A stretch of 64,000 bases of DNA from Rhodeus uyekii (taxonomy: Eukaryota; Chordata; Actinopteri; Cypriniformes; Acheilognathidae): contig JAWRVZ010000590.1 in assembly GCA_037043235.1 (NCBI GenBank), forward strand, positions 62,001 to 126,000, written 5' to 3'. A program made the translations under genes and the position numbers. Positions 47,189-59,220 of this stretch are shown here, one piece after another. The first letter of the stretch is position 1. Each line of letters opens with the position of its first letter. The notes under the pieces were generated by a model. It did no database searches, was not told the DNA's origin, and was given only the letters and a program-made list of their open reading frames with translations.

Positions 47189-49592
47189 GGTACTGTGATA
47201 CTGTGAATAATACTTTGTTTTATTTCTATTTTAAAGATGTAATTAAGCATTATTTATGTAGTCTTACCACTTTCAAAACAGACAGCAGTTACACTGAATG
47301 TATATGGAGCCCTTTATATTTACAATATAAATGTAGATAGATATGCATGTATGTGTGTGAATAGATTTAGGCGCTATAAATAAACGTAGGCGCTTAGGCG
47401 TGGACGCGCGAATGCGGGAGGACGCGCGTATATGGAGCCTCTAATACATACTTTTTAGATGTATATGTAAATCCTTCCTTCATGGGAAACAAACTTAAAT
47501 ATTAGTATTTTTAAAATAATTCCTGCTAAAGTACAATGAGGAGAGTAATGCAGTTTTTTCTAATCTCAAGCAGTTTTCAGATTGACTCGATCTGCCATGT
47601 CAGACTTCAGTTCAACACGGCAATTATAGCAGATAAAGGAATCAACGCAATGTAATATTTGTATAAAGCCTTCATCCATGGGAAACAAAATAACTTAAAT
47701 ATTAGTATTTTTTAAATAATTCCTGCTCATGTAATGCAGCAGAGTAATGCAGTTTTTTTTAATCTCAAGCAGTTTACAGTTTGAATCGATCTGCCATGTT
47801 TTTTGCATCCTTTAAAAATCTTATTTCATTTACTGTTTAAGTGTTCACAAAACATCGATCTATCAGCGAATCTGCTCAGGAAGCGCGTTTGAACTCGAGA
47901 ACAGGAGTCAGACTTTAGTTAAAAGCAGATAAAAGAATTAACACAATGTAACTATATACTCAAGAATTAGTTATAAATAACTTTGACTGTTAGACGCTGC
48001 ATTTGAAGAGAGTCAGCGCGCGCGCTGCTCAGGGAAGCCTTTTCCAATGTATATTGACTCACGAGCGAGAGTCAGAATTCGGCAATAAAGTACATAAATG
48101 AGCGCTATAAATAAACGTAGGTGCTTAGACGGTTATGCTTTGGCGCGAGTCCAGGAGGACGCGCGTTTAAACTTCACCTACCTTCCCCATAGTAATGTAC
48201 TCCTTTGCCGAGTAAAGACGAATGAGAGTCAGAATTTGGCCATATAAGTGCATAAATCTTCAAGGAAACACGCTGCAGCGGTTACTTGATAATCGGAAAC
48301 AATTTCCGTTTGATCATAAACTCTCTCACATAAATCTATTTTAGGAGATTATGATCTCTCTCTCCAGCAGTAATGGCGTCTTTGAAAAGCTTTGAGGCTT
48401 TGAATTGCAGCGCTCTGATTCGTTCAAACTTCAGTGCTCTCACTGACAGGGGTGTAATTTTGTGATATTATGAATGTAAAATAGAGAGATTTAACTTACT
48501 AATTAAAGTAAAAAATCGATTGTAGACCTGCAAGTTTTTTTTCAGGATTTAAAAAAATAAAATGCATGCCCATTGGAATGGACATGTTCACACATACTGT
48601 ATTGAAATGTATTATATATCAGGTGTAATGTTGTGATGTTACCAACAGATGGAGTGGACGCTCTATCTAAAATTCAGTTTTCACTTCATTAGTGAAAGTC
48701 TATGGAGATTTTATGACTTTAATCTTCAGTTTTATCAAAAATCATAAGTCTGATCAGTCTGAAAAGGGATAGCAACTCAAGTCAGAACAGGTCTGAAGTC
48801 TGAGCAGAGTTTAGTGGTTGTAGCTTTAAAGCTCTAGGAGGAGATGCATTGAGAATTTTAGGTAAGAATAATAATAATAATAATAATAACTAGATAGAGG
48901 AAGTTTATGATATAAACTTCAGTTGGCTTGAGAAAGCCTAGCCTGAAAGTTAAATTTATTTGTAAAAGCTTAAAAAGTTTTGAAAGTTTACAGATGGATA
49001 GATGGAAAGAATTAGATCTTGAGCATATATACACTTGTTAGTTATTGCCTTGCGTTGTTTCTAGGCAGTTACTAAGGTGTCGTTATGTTCTTTGATCATA
49101 ATTTAATCTTTAATCAATTGATGATCAATTTTGCTAGCAAGATTTAATGTTAATTATCTTGTTGCTAGCAAGATTTAGTATGAATTCTGAAGTCATTAGC
49201 AACATTTAACATAAATAAGCATGTTGCTGGCAAGAATTTGCTGAATTAGCATATTGTTAGCAAGATTTATCGTTAATTAGCTTGAAAAGTTTTGAGAGTT
49301 TAAACTTAAAAATAAGTTATAATTATGCTTTTTGATCCTCAAAGTGTTGGAAAATTGTAATTAGTTTATAAAAATGTTTACGGTTTAATTACATCCTTGG
49401 CTTTTAACGGTCAGTTTTCACTAATGCAAAAAATACTTTGTTTAATTTCTATTTTAAAGCTGTAATTAAGCATTATTAGTATAGGCTAATCACTTTCAAA
49501 AGAGACTGCAGTTACACTGCATGTATATGTAGCCTTTTATATATACTAAATAGATGTGTATGTGTATATATATATATATAATATGTATAGAG

Positions 49593-49651
<59 letters not shown>

Positions 49652-49788
49652 ACTGTGAATAATACTTTGTTTTATTTCTATTTTAAAGCTGTAATTAAGC
49701 ATTATTAATATAGGCTAATCACTTTCAAAAGAGACTGCAGTTACACCACAGTTACACTATATGTAGCCTTTTATATATACGAAATAGA

Positions 49789-49829
<41 letters not shown>

Positions 49830-51508
49830 GGTACTGTGATACTGTGAATAATACTTTGTTTTATTTCTATTTTAAAGATGTAATTAAGCATTATTTATGT
49901 AGTCTTACCACTTTCAAAACAGACAGCAGTTACACTGAATGTATATGGAGCCCTTTATATTTACAATATAAATGTAGATAGATATGCATGTATGTGTGTG
50001 AATAGATTTAGGCGCTATAAATAAACGTAGGCGCTTAGGCGTGGACGCGCGAATGCGGGAGGACGCGCGTATATGGAGCCTCTAATACATACTTTTTAGA
50101 TGTATATGTAAATCCTTCCTTCATGGGAAACAAACTTAAATATTAGTATTTTTAAAATAATTCCTGCTAAAGTACAATGAGGAGAGTAATGCAGTTTTTT
50201 CTAATCTCAAGCAGTTTTCAGATTGACTCGATCTGCCATGTCAGACTTCAGTTCAACACGGCAATTATAGCAGATAAAGGAATCAACGCAATGTAATATT
50301 TGTATAAAGCCTTCCTCCATGGGAAACAAAATAACTTAAATATTAGTATTTTTTAAATAATTCCTGCTCATGTAATGCAGCAGAGTAATGCAGTTTTTTT
50401 TTAATCTCAAGCAGTTTACAGTTTGAATCGATCTGCCATGTTTTTTGCATCCTTTAAAAATCTTATTTCATTTACTGTTTAAGTGTTCACAAAACATCGA
50501 TCTATCAGCGAATCTGCTCAGGAAGCGCGTTTGAACTCGAGAACAGGAGTCAGACTTTAGTTAAAAGCAGATAAAAGAATTAACACAATGTAACTATATA
50601 CTCAAGAATTAGTTATAAATAACTTTGACTGTTAGACGCTGCATTTGAAGAGAGTCAGCGCGCGCGCTGCTCAGGGAAGCCTTTTCCAATGTATATTGAC
50701 TCACGAGCGAGAGTCAGAATTCGGCAATAAAGTACATAAATGAGCGCTATAAATAAACGTAGGTGCTTAGACGGTTATGCGTTGGCGCGAGTCCAGGAGG
50801 ACGCGCGTTTAAACTTCACCTACCTTCCCCATAGTAATGTACTCCTTTGCCGAGTAAAGACGAATGAGAGTCAGAATTTGGCCATATAAGTGCATAAATC
50901 TTCAAGGAAACACGCTGCAGCGGTTACTTGATAATCGGAAACAATTTCCGTTTGATCATAAACTCTCTCACATAAATCTATTTTAGGAGATTATGATCTC
51001 TCTCTCCAGCAGTAATGGCGTCTTTGAAAAGCTTTGAGGCTTTGAATTGCAGCGCTCTGATTCGTTCAAACTTCAGTGCTCTCACTGACAGGGGTGTAAT
51101 TTTGTGATATTATGAATGTAAAATAGAGAGATTTAACTTACTAATTAAAGTAAAAAATCGATTGTAGACCTGCAAGTTTTTTTTCAGGATTTAAAAAAAT
51201 AAAATGCATGCCCATTGGAATGGACATGTTCACACATACTGTATTGAAATGTATTATATATCAGGTGTAATGTTGTGATGTTACCAACAGATGGAGTGGA
51301 CGCTCTATCTAAAATTCAGTTTTCACTTCATTAGTGAAAGTCTATGGAGATTTTATGACTTTAATCTTCAGTTTTATCAAAAATCATAAGTCTGATCAGT
51401 CTGAAAAGGGATAGCAACTCAAGTCAGAACAGGTCTGAAGTCTGAGCAGAGTTTAGTGGTTGTAGCTTTAAAGCTCTAGGAGGAGATGCATTGAGAATTT
51501 TAGGTAAG
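40569..51508. repeat. Tandem array of four 2.6-3.0-kb units
   Basis: Units beginning ACTAGATAGAGGAAGTTTAT start at 40571, 43598, 46238 and 48889 (spacings 3027, 2640 and 2651) and differ by only a few percent. Each holds 3 (unit 1: 4) subunits of about 220-250 bp containing AGCATTATTAGTATAGGCTA, separated by TA/GT microsatellites. A roughly 1.9-kb unique-looking body follows, ending GAGATGCATTGAGAATTTTA. The extra subunit in unit 1 explains most of its greater length. No gene is carried; short frames such as 41713-41940 recur in every copy only because the DNA does. Confidence 0.95.
43470..43596. repeat. AAT/hairpin minisatellite, two units
   Basis: Same 60-bp hairpin unit as at 51505-51828, between array units 1 and 2. 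Units 2/3 and 3/4 are joined by AAT repeats alone. Confidence 0.9.
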
Positions 51509-51830
51509 AAGAATAATAATAATAATAATAATAATAATAAGTTTAGATACAATATCACTAAGTTGGCTTTCTCAAGCCAACTTAATAATAATAATAATAA
51601 GTTTAGATACAATATCACTAAGTTGGCTTTCTCAAGCCAACTTAATAATAATAATAATAATAATAAGTTTAGATACAATATCACTAAGTTGGCTTTCTCA
51701 AGCCAACTTAATAATAATAATAATAATAATAAGTTTAGATACAATATCACTAAGTTGGCTTTCTCAAGCCAACTTAATAAGTTTAGATACAATATCACTA
51801 AGTTGGCTTTCTCAAGCCAACTTAATAAGA
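51505..51830. repeat. AAT/hairpin minisatellite, five units
   Basis: Five copies of GTTTAGATACAATATCACTA plus the palindrome AGTTGGCTTTCTCAAGCCAACT are separated by variable AAT runs. The palindrome is the inverse of AGTTGGCTTGAGAAAGCC near the start of each array unit (about 30 bases in), so array ends are inverted relative to each other. Confidence 0.92.
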
Positions 51831-51949
51831 GCAAAGCTGCCAAGTGGTTTCAAGGAAGAGCAGACCATATATGCTCAGCCCATTAATGTGGGGTCTAAAA
51901 TTCATTAATTCATTCTATTATCAGGATTAATTTTTCTAAAGTCATATTA

Positions 51950-52803
51950 CATGGGTGAAAGTTGGCAAAACTGAAAATACTGAAACTTAAAGCTGGGGGC
52001 CTGGGGGCCGCCAGGGCCCCCGGTAGGTCCAGGGCAACGCCCTGGCCGGAGGCCCCCTGGAAGCTCCTGCATTCCTTGCAAATTATTGTGTAGAAACGAC
52101 CTCTCCTGGCAACTTGCAGCTACTATAAAAAGGGTGTGAAATAAGTATTTCAAGTTAGCAGTTGAGAAAATATTCACCAATTTTGGGAGTTCTAAATTAT
52201 TACTAGAATCCTTCAGAAGTATTGTATTCTATAACTCTGTCATTGGTTTTGCTTCTGCATCTGTTGTTCTATAACTAACATTTATATTTAATTTTGGTTT
52301 GTTACTTAATTCACTTTCTCTAATCACCACAATCCATTACATCATCATCAAAAAAGCTTCAAGCTGCTTCGTGTTATAACCAACCGGCAAATTCTTCATT
52401 TTTTTCAGATTAGGCTACTTTTAAAATTTGCGAGCGTTGTTTTCTTGTACCTGTTGTTGTCCTCAAGCGAGTGTAAATTGAAAAATACGATTGGACGCCG
52501 GAGTCTCACTGACCAATCAGAATCGCCGACACAACTGCACTCCGCGCGGTTCGTCTGTCGCCCACCCGGAACTTCTCGGGTAATTCTCTACGTAATCACA
52601 TTATCTCCGAAGATCGCCGAGTAGGTACGATTGGTCTGTTGGTCTGTCGCCATGGACATTGGTCTGTTGGTCTGTCGCCCTGTAACCCCCCCCCCCCCCC
52701 CCCCGAACTGAAATCTCAACGGATTTACGCGATTTGGAAAAACGGTTCCTGGCGAGGTTCAAAATACGGAATTCCGTCATAATACGGAAAACTTTCACCC
52801 ATG
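51950..52803. mobile_element. TIR element with 6-bp TSD, copy 2
   Basis: Same ends as 38687-39627, flanked by ATATTA at 51944-51949 and 52804-52809. It differs by indels, including a C homopolymer at 52686-52704. Together the copies bracket the 11-kb array. Confidence 0.85.
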
Positions 52804-52945
52804 ATATTAAATTTTTACTTTTCTTTAATGACAGTACATTTGTTTTTGTATCTTTCTAAAATCTAATACTTTTTAGATTTCCATGTTTAATCCCAGACTT
52901 TTGCACCATACAACAGAAGCTAACAATTTAGACACTTCATCTCAC

Positions 52946-53071
52946 CGGAAAGAAACATGGGGTCCTTCTCCAGAGATTTGCAGATAAGACTGGGCTCCCC
53001 ATTGAAAGTGCTTTCATCAATCATCAGGCCATCACCCTGGATCAAGACACCATCAGCTGGGAGAATATCAG
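52946..53071 (-). pseudogene. ATP2B remnant: actuator-domain exon with altered TGES
   Basis: Reads LPADGVLIQGDGLMIDEST, then NGEP where the family has TGES, then KDPMFLSG. 126 bases with intact acceptor and donor, phase 1 at both ends, matching its neighbours. Confidence 0.9.
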
Positions 53072-53491
53072 CTGATGGAAAGGAACATGGGGTGGTGAGA
53101 AAGACACATTCAAAGACAAGAAAGACAATTCCTCAAGAGGAGACAAGCACAGGTTGATTTGAGGCCCACGAGCAGCAGCAGCCCATGCGAGACTCATGCG
53201 AGCCAGTAAGCAAGAGTCAGGAGCCATGCTTTGTGTGTCAGAAGACTGGCAGTCACAAACGATCCATCACAATCGCTGGTGAATTCAGTGAGGAACTTGC
53301 TTCTGGGGTCTTAAGAAAATGTCAATGGGTTTTGGAGGGAAAACTATGCTTTATAAATGCTACAAAAATATGAACAAAAATATGGCAGAGATCAGTGAAT
53401 ACAGTGACGATTACATCTAGATCCATTATACTGTGGAAATAAATACAAAACGCTTATAAAAGTATTTCCTCAGCTCTCAGACAGAACTCAC

Positions 53492-54046
53492 CACACTGGA
53501 TATGTAAGACATCTCCCACGATGATCTCAGTCACAGGGATCTGCATGGCCTGATCGGATGACTGTAAACTTCTCCCGGTCAACACAGCTCTGCAGTCCAC
53601 GGAGCTCCTTCTGGGTTCTCCAATCACAGAACGCTGTCACCACGAGTGCTATAGAACAGTGGTCCCCAACCTCTGATCCATGGAAGAAGTGGTACCGGGC
53701 TGCGGACCCATTTGATCGACGGACCGGTCCGCGAAATCGTTCAGCAGCCCGGTACCGGTCCGTCGATCAAATGGTCGATCAAATCCAACAACCTTGCGCG
53801 CACACCCCGCCCCCCCCCCCCCCCCCCCCCCCCCCCGCAGTCACCGGTCCGGGGAACAAAAAAGGTTGGGGACCAGCGCTATAGAACAGCAGCCCGGTAC
53901 CAGACAGTCCGTGGATCAAATGGTACCGGGCCGCAGCACAAAGAAGGTTGGGGACCAGCGCTATAGAAAACAAGATGGCAGCAAATTCAATCCATCTTGC
54001 CTGGGCCTCACCCTCATCTTCAGCACCCACAGGTCTAGGCCACAGT
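53492..54046 (-). pseudogene. ATP2B remnant: M2 and following exon, split by a hAT element
   Basis: Reads EDEGEAQARWIEFAAILFS, is interrupted by 53649-53960, then continues VVTAFCDWRTQKELRGLQSC and, after a frameshift near 53553, MQIPVTEIIVGDVLHIQ. With the insertion set aside, the reading frame across the insertion point is continuous. Donor GTGAGT is intact. Confidence 0.88.
53657..53960. mobile_element. hAT MITE plus a partial second copy, TSD present three times
   Basis: The first copy (53657-53878) runs CAGTGGTCCCCAACC to GGTTGGGGACCAGCG and a partial copy (53887-53960) follows. CTATAGAA occurs at 53649, 53879 and 53961. It includes a C homopolymer of about 30 bases at 53807-53836. Confidence 0.85.
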
Positions 54047-54485
54047 CTGAAATAACGACAACAATGAGAGAAAATCAGCAACTTGCAACATCCTGTGCAA
54101 AAAAAACCTGTATATGTCACCAATGTAAACTAAACGTAACCTTTAAACAGGTTCATACAACCTTTAGAAACCATTAAGGGTCCAAGCAACTACAACAGCA
54201 GCTATTAAAAATCTAGTTCAATCATAGATTAATTATTGATAAATGATGATGCAATGAAATTACATACTTGAAAAATAATTACAAAATTGTAATGATTACT
54301 TACTTGTAATGATAAATGTATCAATATATTTTTGACTGTCTTCTGAGGTTCTTACTTTCAGACTAGCCGTTTAAACTCCATTTAAACGACTAACAAATTT
54401 GTTGTAGCGCACATATATATATATATAAAATACCTCAATGGAAAGAAAATACAAGTATTTCTTTGATTTATATTATCATTTACTT
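54047..54485. other. No recognisable gene
   Basis: AT-rich; upstream ATPase exons might be expected here but none is readable. Confidence 0.45.
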
Positions 54486-54489
54486 ATAC

Positions 54490-54690
54490 AGTAATACCTC
54501 GGTTTACGAGCGACTTGGTATACGAGCAAATCGGTGTACGAGCATGGAGGGTCGAATCGGTGTACGAGCATTGTCTCGGTGTACGAGCATTGTCTCGGTG
54601 TACACGCATTGTCTCGGTGTACGCGCATTGTCTCGGTGTACGAGCATTGTCTCGGTGTACGAGCATTGTATCGGTGTACGAGAAAATCTT
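54490..54690. repeat. Tigger end with internal 20-bp tandem repeats
   Basis: CAGTAATACCTCGGTTTACG is a classic Tigger terminal repeat. It is followed by about eight units of TCGGTGTACGAGCATTGTC. No opposite terminus was found. Confidence 0.8.
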
Positions 54691-54956
54691 TCCCTCACCC
54701 ATGCGCAGTTTTGTGTGGAAAAAGTCCTAACGCTCAGCATCCTTGTGCACATTTTTACATGAAATATCCTAATGAAAGCCTCTCATAACACAGTTATAAT
54801 TAATTATTTGGTCTATATTTATAACATTATTTTACAAATGTATCTAAGAATGCATTTTTCATGAAATACTCATTTTCAAGAAGCCAAATATACGGCTTAA
54901 AACCTGTGATGGACTGGCCATCTAGCTAGGTTCACAACAAGAGATGCTGGGATAAG

Positions 54957-55105
54957 TCAAGCCAAGTCAGTTTTATTGTCACATCACCACAGCACATGAG
55001 CCTTGGAGAGTGAAATTATTGGGAGCGTGCTCCAGAAAAGTGCAGCAACAGTTAACATAACCATACAAGCAGGTGAAAACAGAAGAGAAAAGTGCAATGT
55101 GAGCC
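54957..55105 (-). repeat. Teleost LINE-tail-like repeat
   Basis: CAAGTCAGTTTTATTGTCAC and CTTGGAGAGTGAAATTATTG read as the 3' end of a common fish retroposon on the minus strand. The family was not determined. Confidence 0.5.
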
Positions 55106-55679
55106 ACCATCCGCATGTAGGACAAATGGTTTGAAGAATGGATGGGGGAACATGTCCTTAATTATTTGTGATATTGACAATACATAGATTTTTATTTTTA
55201 ATGGTTTGTATAATCCAATCCTTTTAACCAAAATAATTTCTCTATCAACAAGCCAAAGCTGAAGTATTTTGTATTAGTGGACATATCAATTAAACTCTTA
55301 CCTCAAAATGTAGTAAACGGTTTTGGAAACAGTTTTCTGAAAATAGAAACAAGCGTATTATAAAACTTGATACTCACAGCCCATATGACTAACTTTCATT
55401 GCAAAGATTGCAATGAATGATGGCACTGGGGAAAACAGCAGTCTTTCTGCTCTTCTTATTTCATTAAGATGACATTTTCAAAAAATCCTGTCTATAAATG
55501 TGTCAATTGCTTTAACTGTAATATAAATCATACAAATATTATCATACATGTAATGCGAGCTAAACGGGGAGTGCGAAGCATCATAAGCTAGACTTGATTA
55601 ACACAGGAAGTGTTCGCTGGAGCGCTGCATTTTGGGATCTGTAGTTTATTGTGTTGCCAGCGCTTCATATCGCTGGGCC
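55106..55679. other. No recognisable gene
   Basis: AT-rich; no domain, paired repeat or element end supported. Confidence 0.45.
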
Positions 55680-55765
55680 ATTAATAAAATGATCTCGCGG
55701 GCCGGACATAATTACACGCCGGGCCGGATGTGGCTCACGGCCCTTGAGTTTGACACCTATGGGTT
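55680..55765. mobile_element. hAT element end fragment
   Basis: GCCGGGCCGGATGTGGCTCA and GAGTTTGACACCTATG match the right end type of 37585-38557, with no left partner nearby. Confidence 0.6.
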
Positions 55766-55771
55766 AAGGCA

Positions 55772-55845
55772 GGGGTGTCCAAACTTTTTGCAAAGGGGGC
55801 CAGAATTGACGTGGTAAAATGTGTGGGGGGCCAACCTTGGCTGAC
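55772..55845. mobile_element. hAT element start fragment
   Basis: CAGGGGTGTCCAAACTTTTT resembles a Charlie-like hAT terminus; no right terminus found. Confidence 0.55.
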
Positions 55846-57545
55846 GTTCTTTACATGGAACAACAATATATTTAAACTAATTTTAGAAAGCCATTCTGTG
55901 TTTCACATTTGCTTTTTTATTTCAACAATCTTAAGCATGTCTTTTGGTACATTTGAAACATGCATTTCACATGCAATTGAATATTCACTTAACTTTTCTT
56001 TAAACAGAAGTAATTGAGTGCAAATTACATTTGAAACATGAAATATATCACCATGGCAGTTCAATGTTCACAGAACTTTTAAATAAAATAACAGAGAAAT
56101 GAGCAAGCAATAATCATATCCACAAGTGCAGGGCTCATGTGAAATATGACATATCAGTAAATATAAATGTTGATTGAACTTTTAAAAGTTTATTCTGGAG
56201 TGAAAACTGACAACTTGTCTGAGTTGACAGATTTTAATTTTTAACAAAACAAAATTTATTCAGAGGCTTATTGTAAATGACAAATGACTTGCCTGCATTA
56301 ATGTGACGGGTGATACTGAGATTTGGAAGTGTTATTGAATGGGAACAGCTGGGACAAATCAAAGTTAACCAGGGGAACAAGGCGGGAAGGGTTTAAAATG
56401 ACAAGACACAAACACACAGCCAATGCGAACGTGAAAAGTAACTGCACTTTCTCGACTATGATGACAGAAACTTGTCAGTGAGGATTTCTAGGTCTGACAG
56501 AATTCGCGTGAGTCACGTGACCGAGCGCGCGGCCTTACATCGCTGAAATGCACGAGAAAAATGACCAATTTAGTCAATAAAGCCATCAACACTACACAAT
56601 GAAGTTCTCACAAACATCGTGACTACACTTTCTCGACTATGATGACAGAAACTTGTCAGTGAGGATTTCTAGGTCGGATTTCTAGGTCTGACAGGGATGG
56701 CGCCATATCAACAGTATCAAACACATTAACATCTTTAGAGATAACAGAAGCTTCGATGACAACAAAACCCGACATAAACTACACCTCATATCATAATAAG
56801 AATAAATTTGTCTACATTTCATGAAAATACAGAGCTTAATTCAACATTATACAGCAGCGAATTGAATAACAACCATTGTTCTCACCTGAGCAAAATAGAG
56901 GGAAAAATCCAGGGCATCAGCGCTCTAATTTTGTTCATTATTATTATAATACTGAAGTAGTATTATCAGAGATGATGAAGTGATGTACATATCATATATA
57001 CTCACATATACTATTAGAGAGAGTGTGTTCAAACTTGCAATTCCTGCATCTCTCTTTGATGGTTTTATACAAACTAAGACATATTGAAACACGCAAAAAA
57101 TAAAACATAATTTGAGGTCATCCATTTTTTCGTTTGTTGTCACGGCATCCTCATCCAGAATAGAGTGGGAAAAATCCAGAGCGTCAGCGCCGGGTCCTCC
57201 AATCTGCAGCCAATCAGCAGCAAGCATCAATTGTGCGACCAATGGAATCACATCCTCGCTATGAGTCATTTTCATAGATTTTTGTCTCTAGGCAAACCAG
57301 CAATTAAAGTGATAAATCATAATAATTTTTTTTTTACGATGACATTAAAAAATAAATGTCAAAAGGGGCCTCTCTCTCTATTATAAAAATGTAATAAGAC
57401 ATGTCAGTAATGTAGTCAGTAATGAAGTAAGCATATATGAGAAACTGGGTTTTACCCCTTCCTAAAAGTATTTCAGAGTTAAAACTCATAAGTAAAAATT
57501 CATGTTTTTAAAATTCATGTTAATCTACACAGTTGCTAGGGTAAT
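55846..57545. other. No gene; contains a direct repeat
   Basis: CTTTCTCGACTATGATGACA through TTCTAGGTCTGACAG occurs at about 56448-56500 and 56628-56695. The second copy has a short internal duplication. The rest is AT-rich. Confidence 0.6.
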
Positions 57546-57550
57546 GCAAT

Positions 57551-58976
57551 TGTCACAGTCTCTAGTTTCTTATGTTTGTCCCTCTTGAGTTGCCGTAGCT
57601 GTCTTGTTAGTTTGATTACCCGTTTAGTTTCACCACCTGTTTGTATTTTCCTAGTGTATTTAAACCCTCATGTGCTCCAGTGTCATTGTCAGTTGTTAAC
57701 GTTGCAGTCTCCACGTGTGGGTGTATGACTCCCGTGTTTTGCACCCCGTGTGCTTCCTTGTTGCCCTAATTAAAGTGTTTCTGTTTGCATTCCGTGTTCC
57801 GAGTCGTCTCCACATCACACTAGGGATGTGCCAAACGAAGCTTCTGAAGCAGTGAAGCTTTTACATGAAACTGTGTCGGTGCTTCGAAGCTTTTGACACA
57901 GTGCTTTACTCTGCGATCTAGTGCTCAATAAACATTCCTACACCAACTGTGTCATTCAGATGTTTTGTTCATTTGGGAAGGTTTATTTGTATATTTAATA
58001 AGTTAAATTGTATTGTGCAACTTTTTGTGTGTGTGTGTATTCCTTACAAAACAACACAAACATGCATATTGTTAAAAAACGAATTAAAAAACAAATGCAC
58101 AATTACAAATGCATTTACCGTATTTTCCGCATCATAAAGCAAAAGGATTATAAGGCGCAGTCTCAATTACGGGGTCTATTTCTGTACTTAACCCATGCTA
58201 AAACATGCGGTCTACAAAAAAAGGTAACGGAAGCAAAACAGTAAGTTTAGTTGAACTTTATTCTACTATTTAACAATAGGCTACACTCACATTATATTTT
58301 AATCAATACATCCAAATCCATCAAAGTCCTCATCTTCTGTGTCTGAATTGAAAAGCTGGGCAATTTCGCCATCAAACATGCAGGCAAAATTTGACTCTCC
58401 GCACAAATCTGACTCCCCCATTCACACAAGCTTCCTTGAGTATATTCGCTTATCGCTCAATATTTTTTTCTACACCGCAAACACGCAGAACGTGCAAACA
58501 CCCACCCAACATGTGAAAAAATTATTAAATATTATTATATTTAATATAATTCATGCACAAGTACAATGAGGAGAGTAACACATTTTTTTCTAATATTCAT
58601 GCAACAGGAACATAATTTCAATGTGAAAATAACAGTTTTGCTAGTGCAATCCATCTGACATGTTTTTTTGCATTCTAAATATACACATGTAATATACACA
58701 CTTAATGGACAATTTCATTTTATATGTATTAATTTGTGTACTCAAAACATCCGCGCACTATGGGACGGCTCAATCTATGCGCTCTGTGAGTCCGTCGTGA
58801 CGTGTTAGTGAGGTAACGAAGCTTCGTTCACACAGGTCACGTGACAGCCCCATTTCAAAGCGATGCTCCGAAACAGTGTTTCGAAACACTAGTGTGTCGA
58901 AAACTCGAGACGTGTGTCGACACAGGGTGTTGAGCTACCCATCCCTACATCACACGCCAGCTACTCCAGTGTTACA
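57551..58976 (+). repeat. Solo LTR with 5-bp TSD, split by a hAT element
   Basis: TGTCACAG...GTGTTACA flanked by GCAAT at 57546-57550 and 58977-58981. Without the nested element (and one 8-bp duplication) the LTR is about 291 bp. ATTAAAG near 57770 may be its poly(A) signal. Confidence 0.88.
57821..58947. mobile_element. hAT non-autonomous element with 8-bp TSD
   Basis: TAGGGATG/CATCCCTA ends flanked by CATCACAC at 57813-57820 and 58948-58955. The sub-terminal sequence has repeated GAAGCTTC/TTCGAAGC motifs. 1127 bp, no transposase. Confidence 0.92.
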
Positions 58977-59220
58977 GCAATGGTTGTTAGGGTGTGACAA
59001 TTAACATGACAGTTGCAAACCATTTTTTTCTAGGCAGCTGTTCTAGGATGTTGCTGGTATTTACAGAGTCTAATCTGGAGGTTCCAAGATGGCTCCTTGA
59101 TTACACGTGTTTTAATGAGCTCTGTATCCCTAATCTGTTAAATTGAATTATAAAGTTATTGCAGAGCAGATTTCGAAAGATAGTTTACTTTGATAACACA
59201 GTGATTTGTCGGAGATAACG

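Larger units (their letters stand above)
35357..54046 (-). pseudogene. Decayed plasma-membrane Ca2+-ATPase gene (ATP2B family)
   Basis: Five minus-strand exon remnants in correct order match ATP2B: 53492-54046, 52946-53071, 37376-37492, 36049-36132 and 35357-35609. Splice sites are mostly kept (GT-AG, phase-consistent from the first to the third), so this is a former intron-bearing gene, not a processed copy. It cannot pump calcium: the phosphorylated Asp of DKTGTLT is Asn, the TGES actuator loop reads NGEP, and exon 1 here has a frameshift and a MITE. The P and N domains between KTGTLT and the late region are missing. The N-terminus and last exons are not found. Its introns have become a landing zone for repeats. 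Confidence 0.85.

Noticed and set aside
41713..49981. Recurrent short frame ending LYLQYKCR in each array unit
   Set aside because: Preserved only because the DNA units are near-identical; begins in a TA microsatellite and has no start context or domain.
51424..51886. Repetitive frames of 131-139 codons on both strands
   Set aside because: Products of the AAT/hairpin minisatellite, open in both strands only because the unit lacks stops.
53712..54123. Pro- or Gly-rich frames
   Set aside because: Poly-C tract inside a MITE.
54534..54690. CRISPR-like regular repeats
   Set aside because: No unique spacers; short direct tandem repeat within a Tigger end.
55320..55356. Possible further upstream Ca2+-ATPase exon
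   Set aside because: Only 36 bases between splice-like sites and no convincing match to the family.
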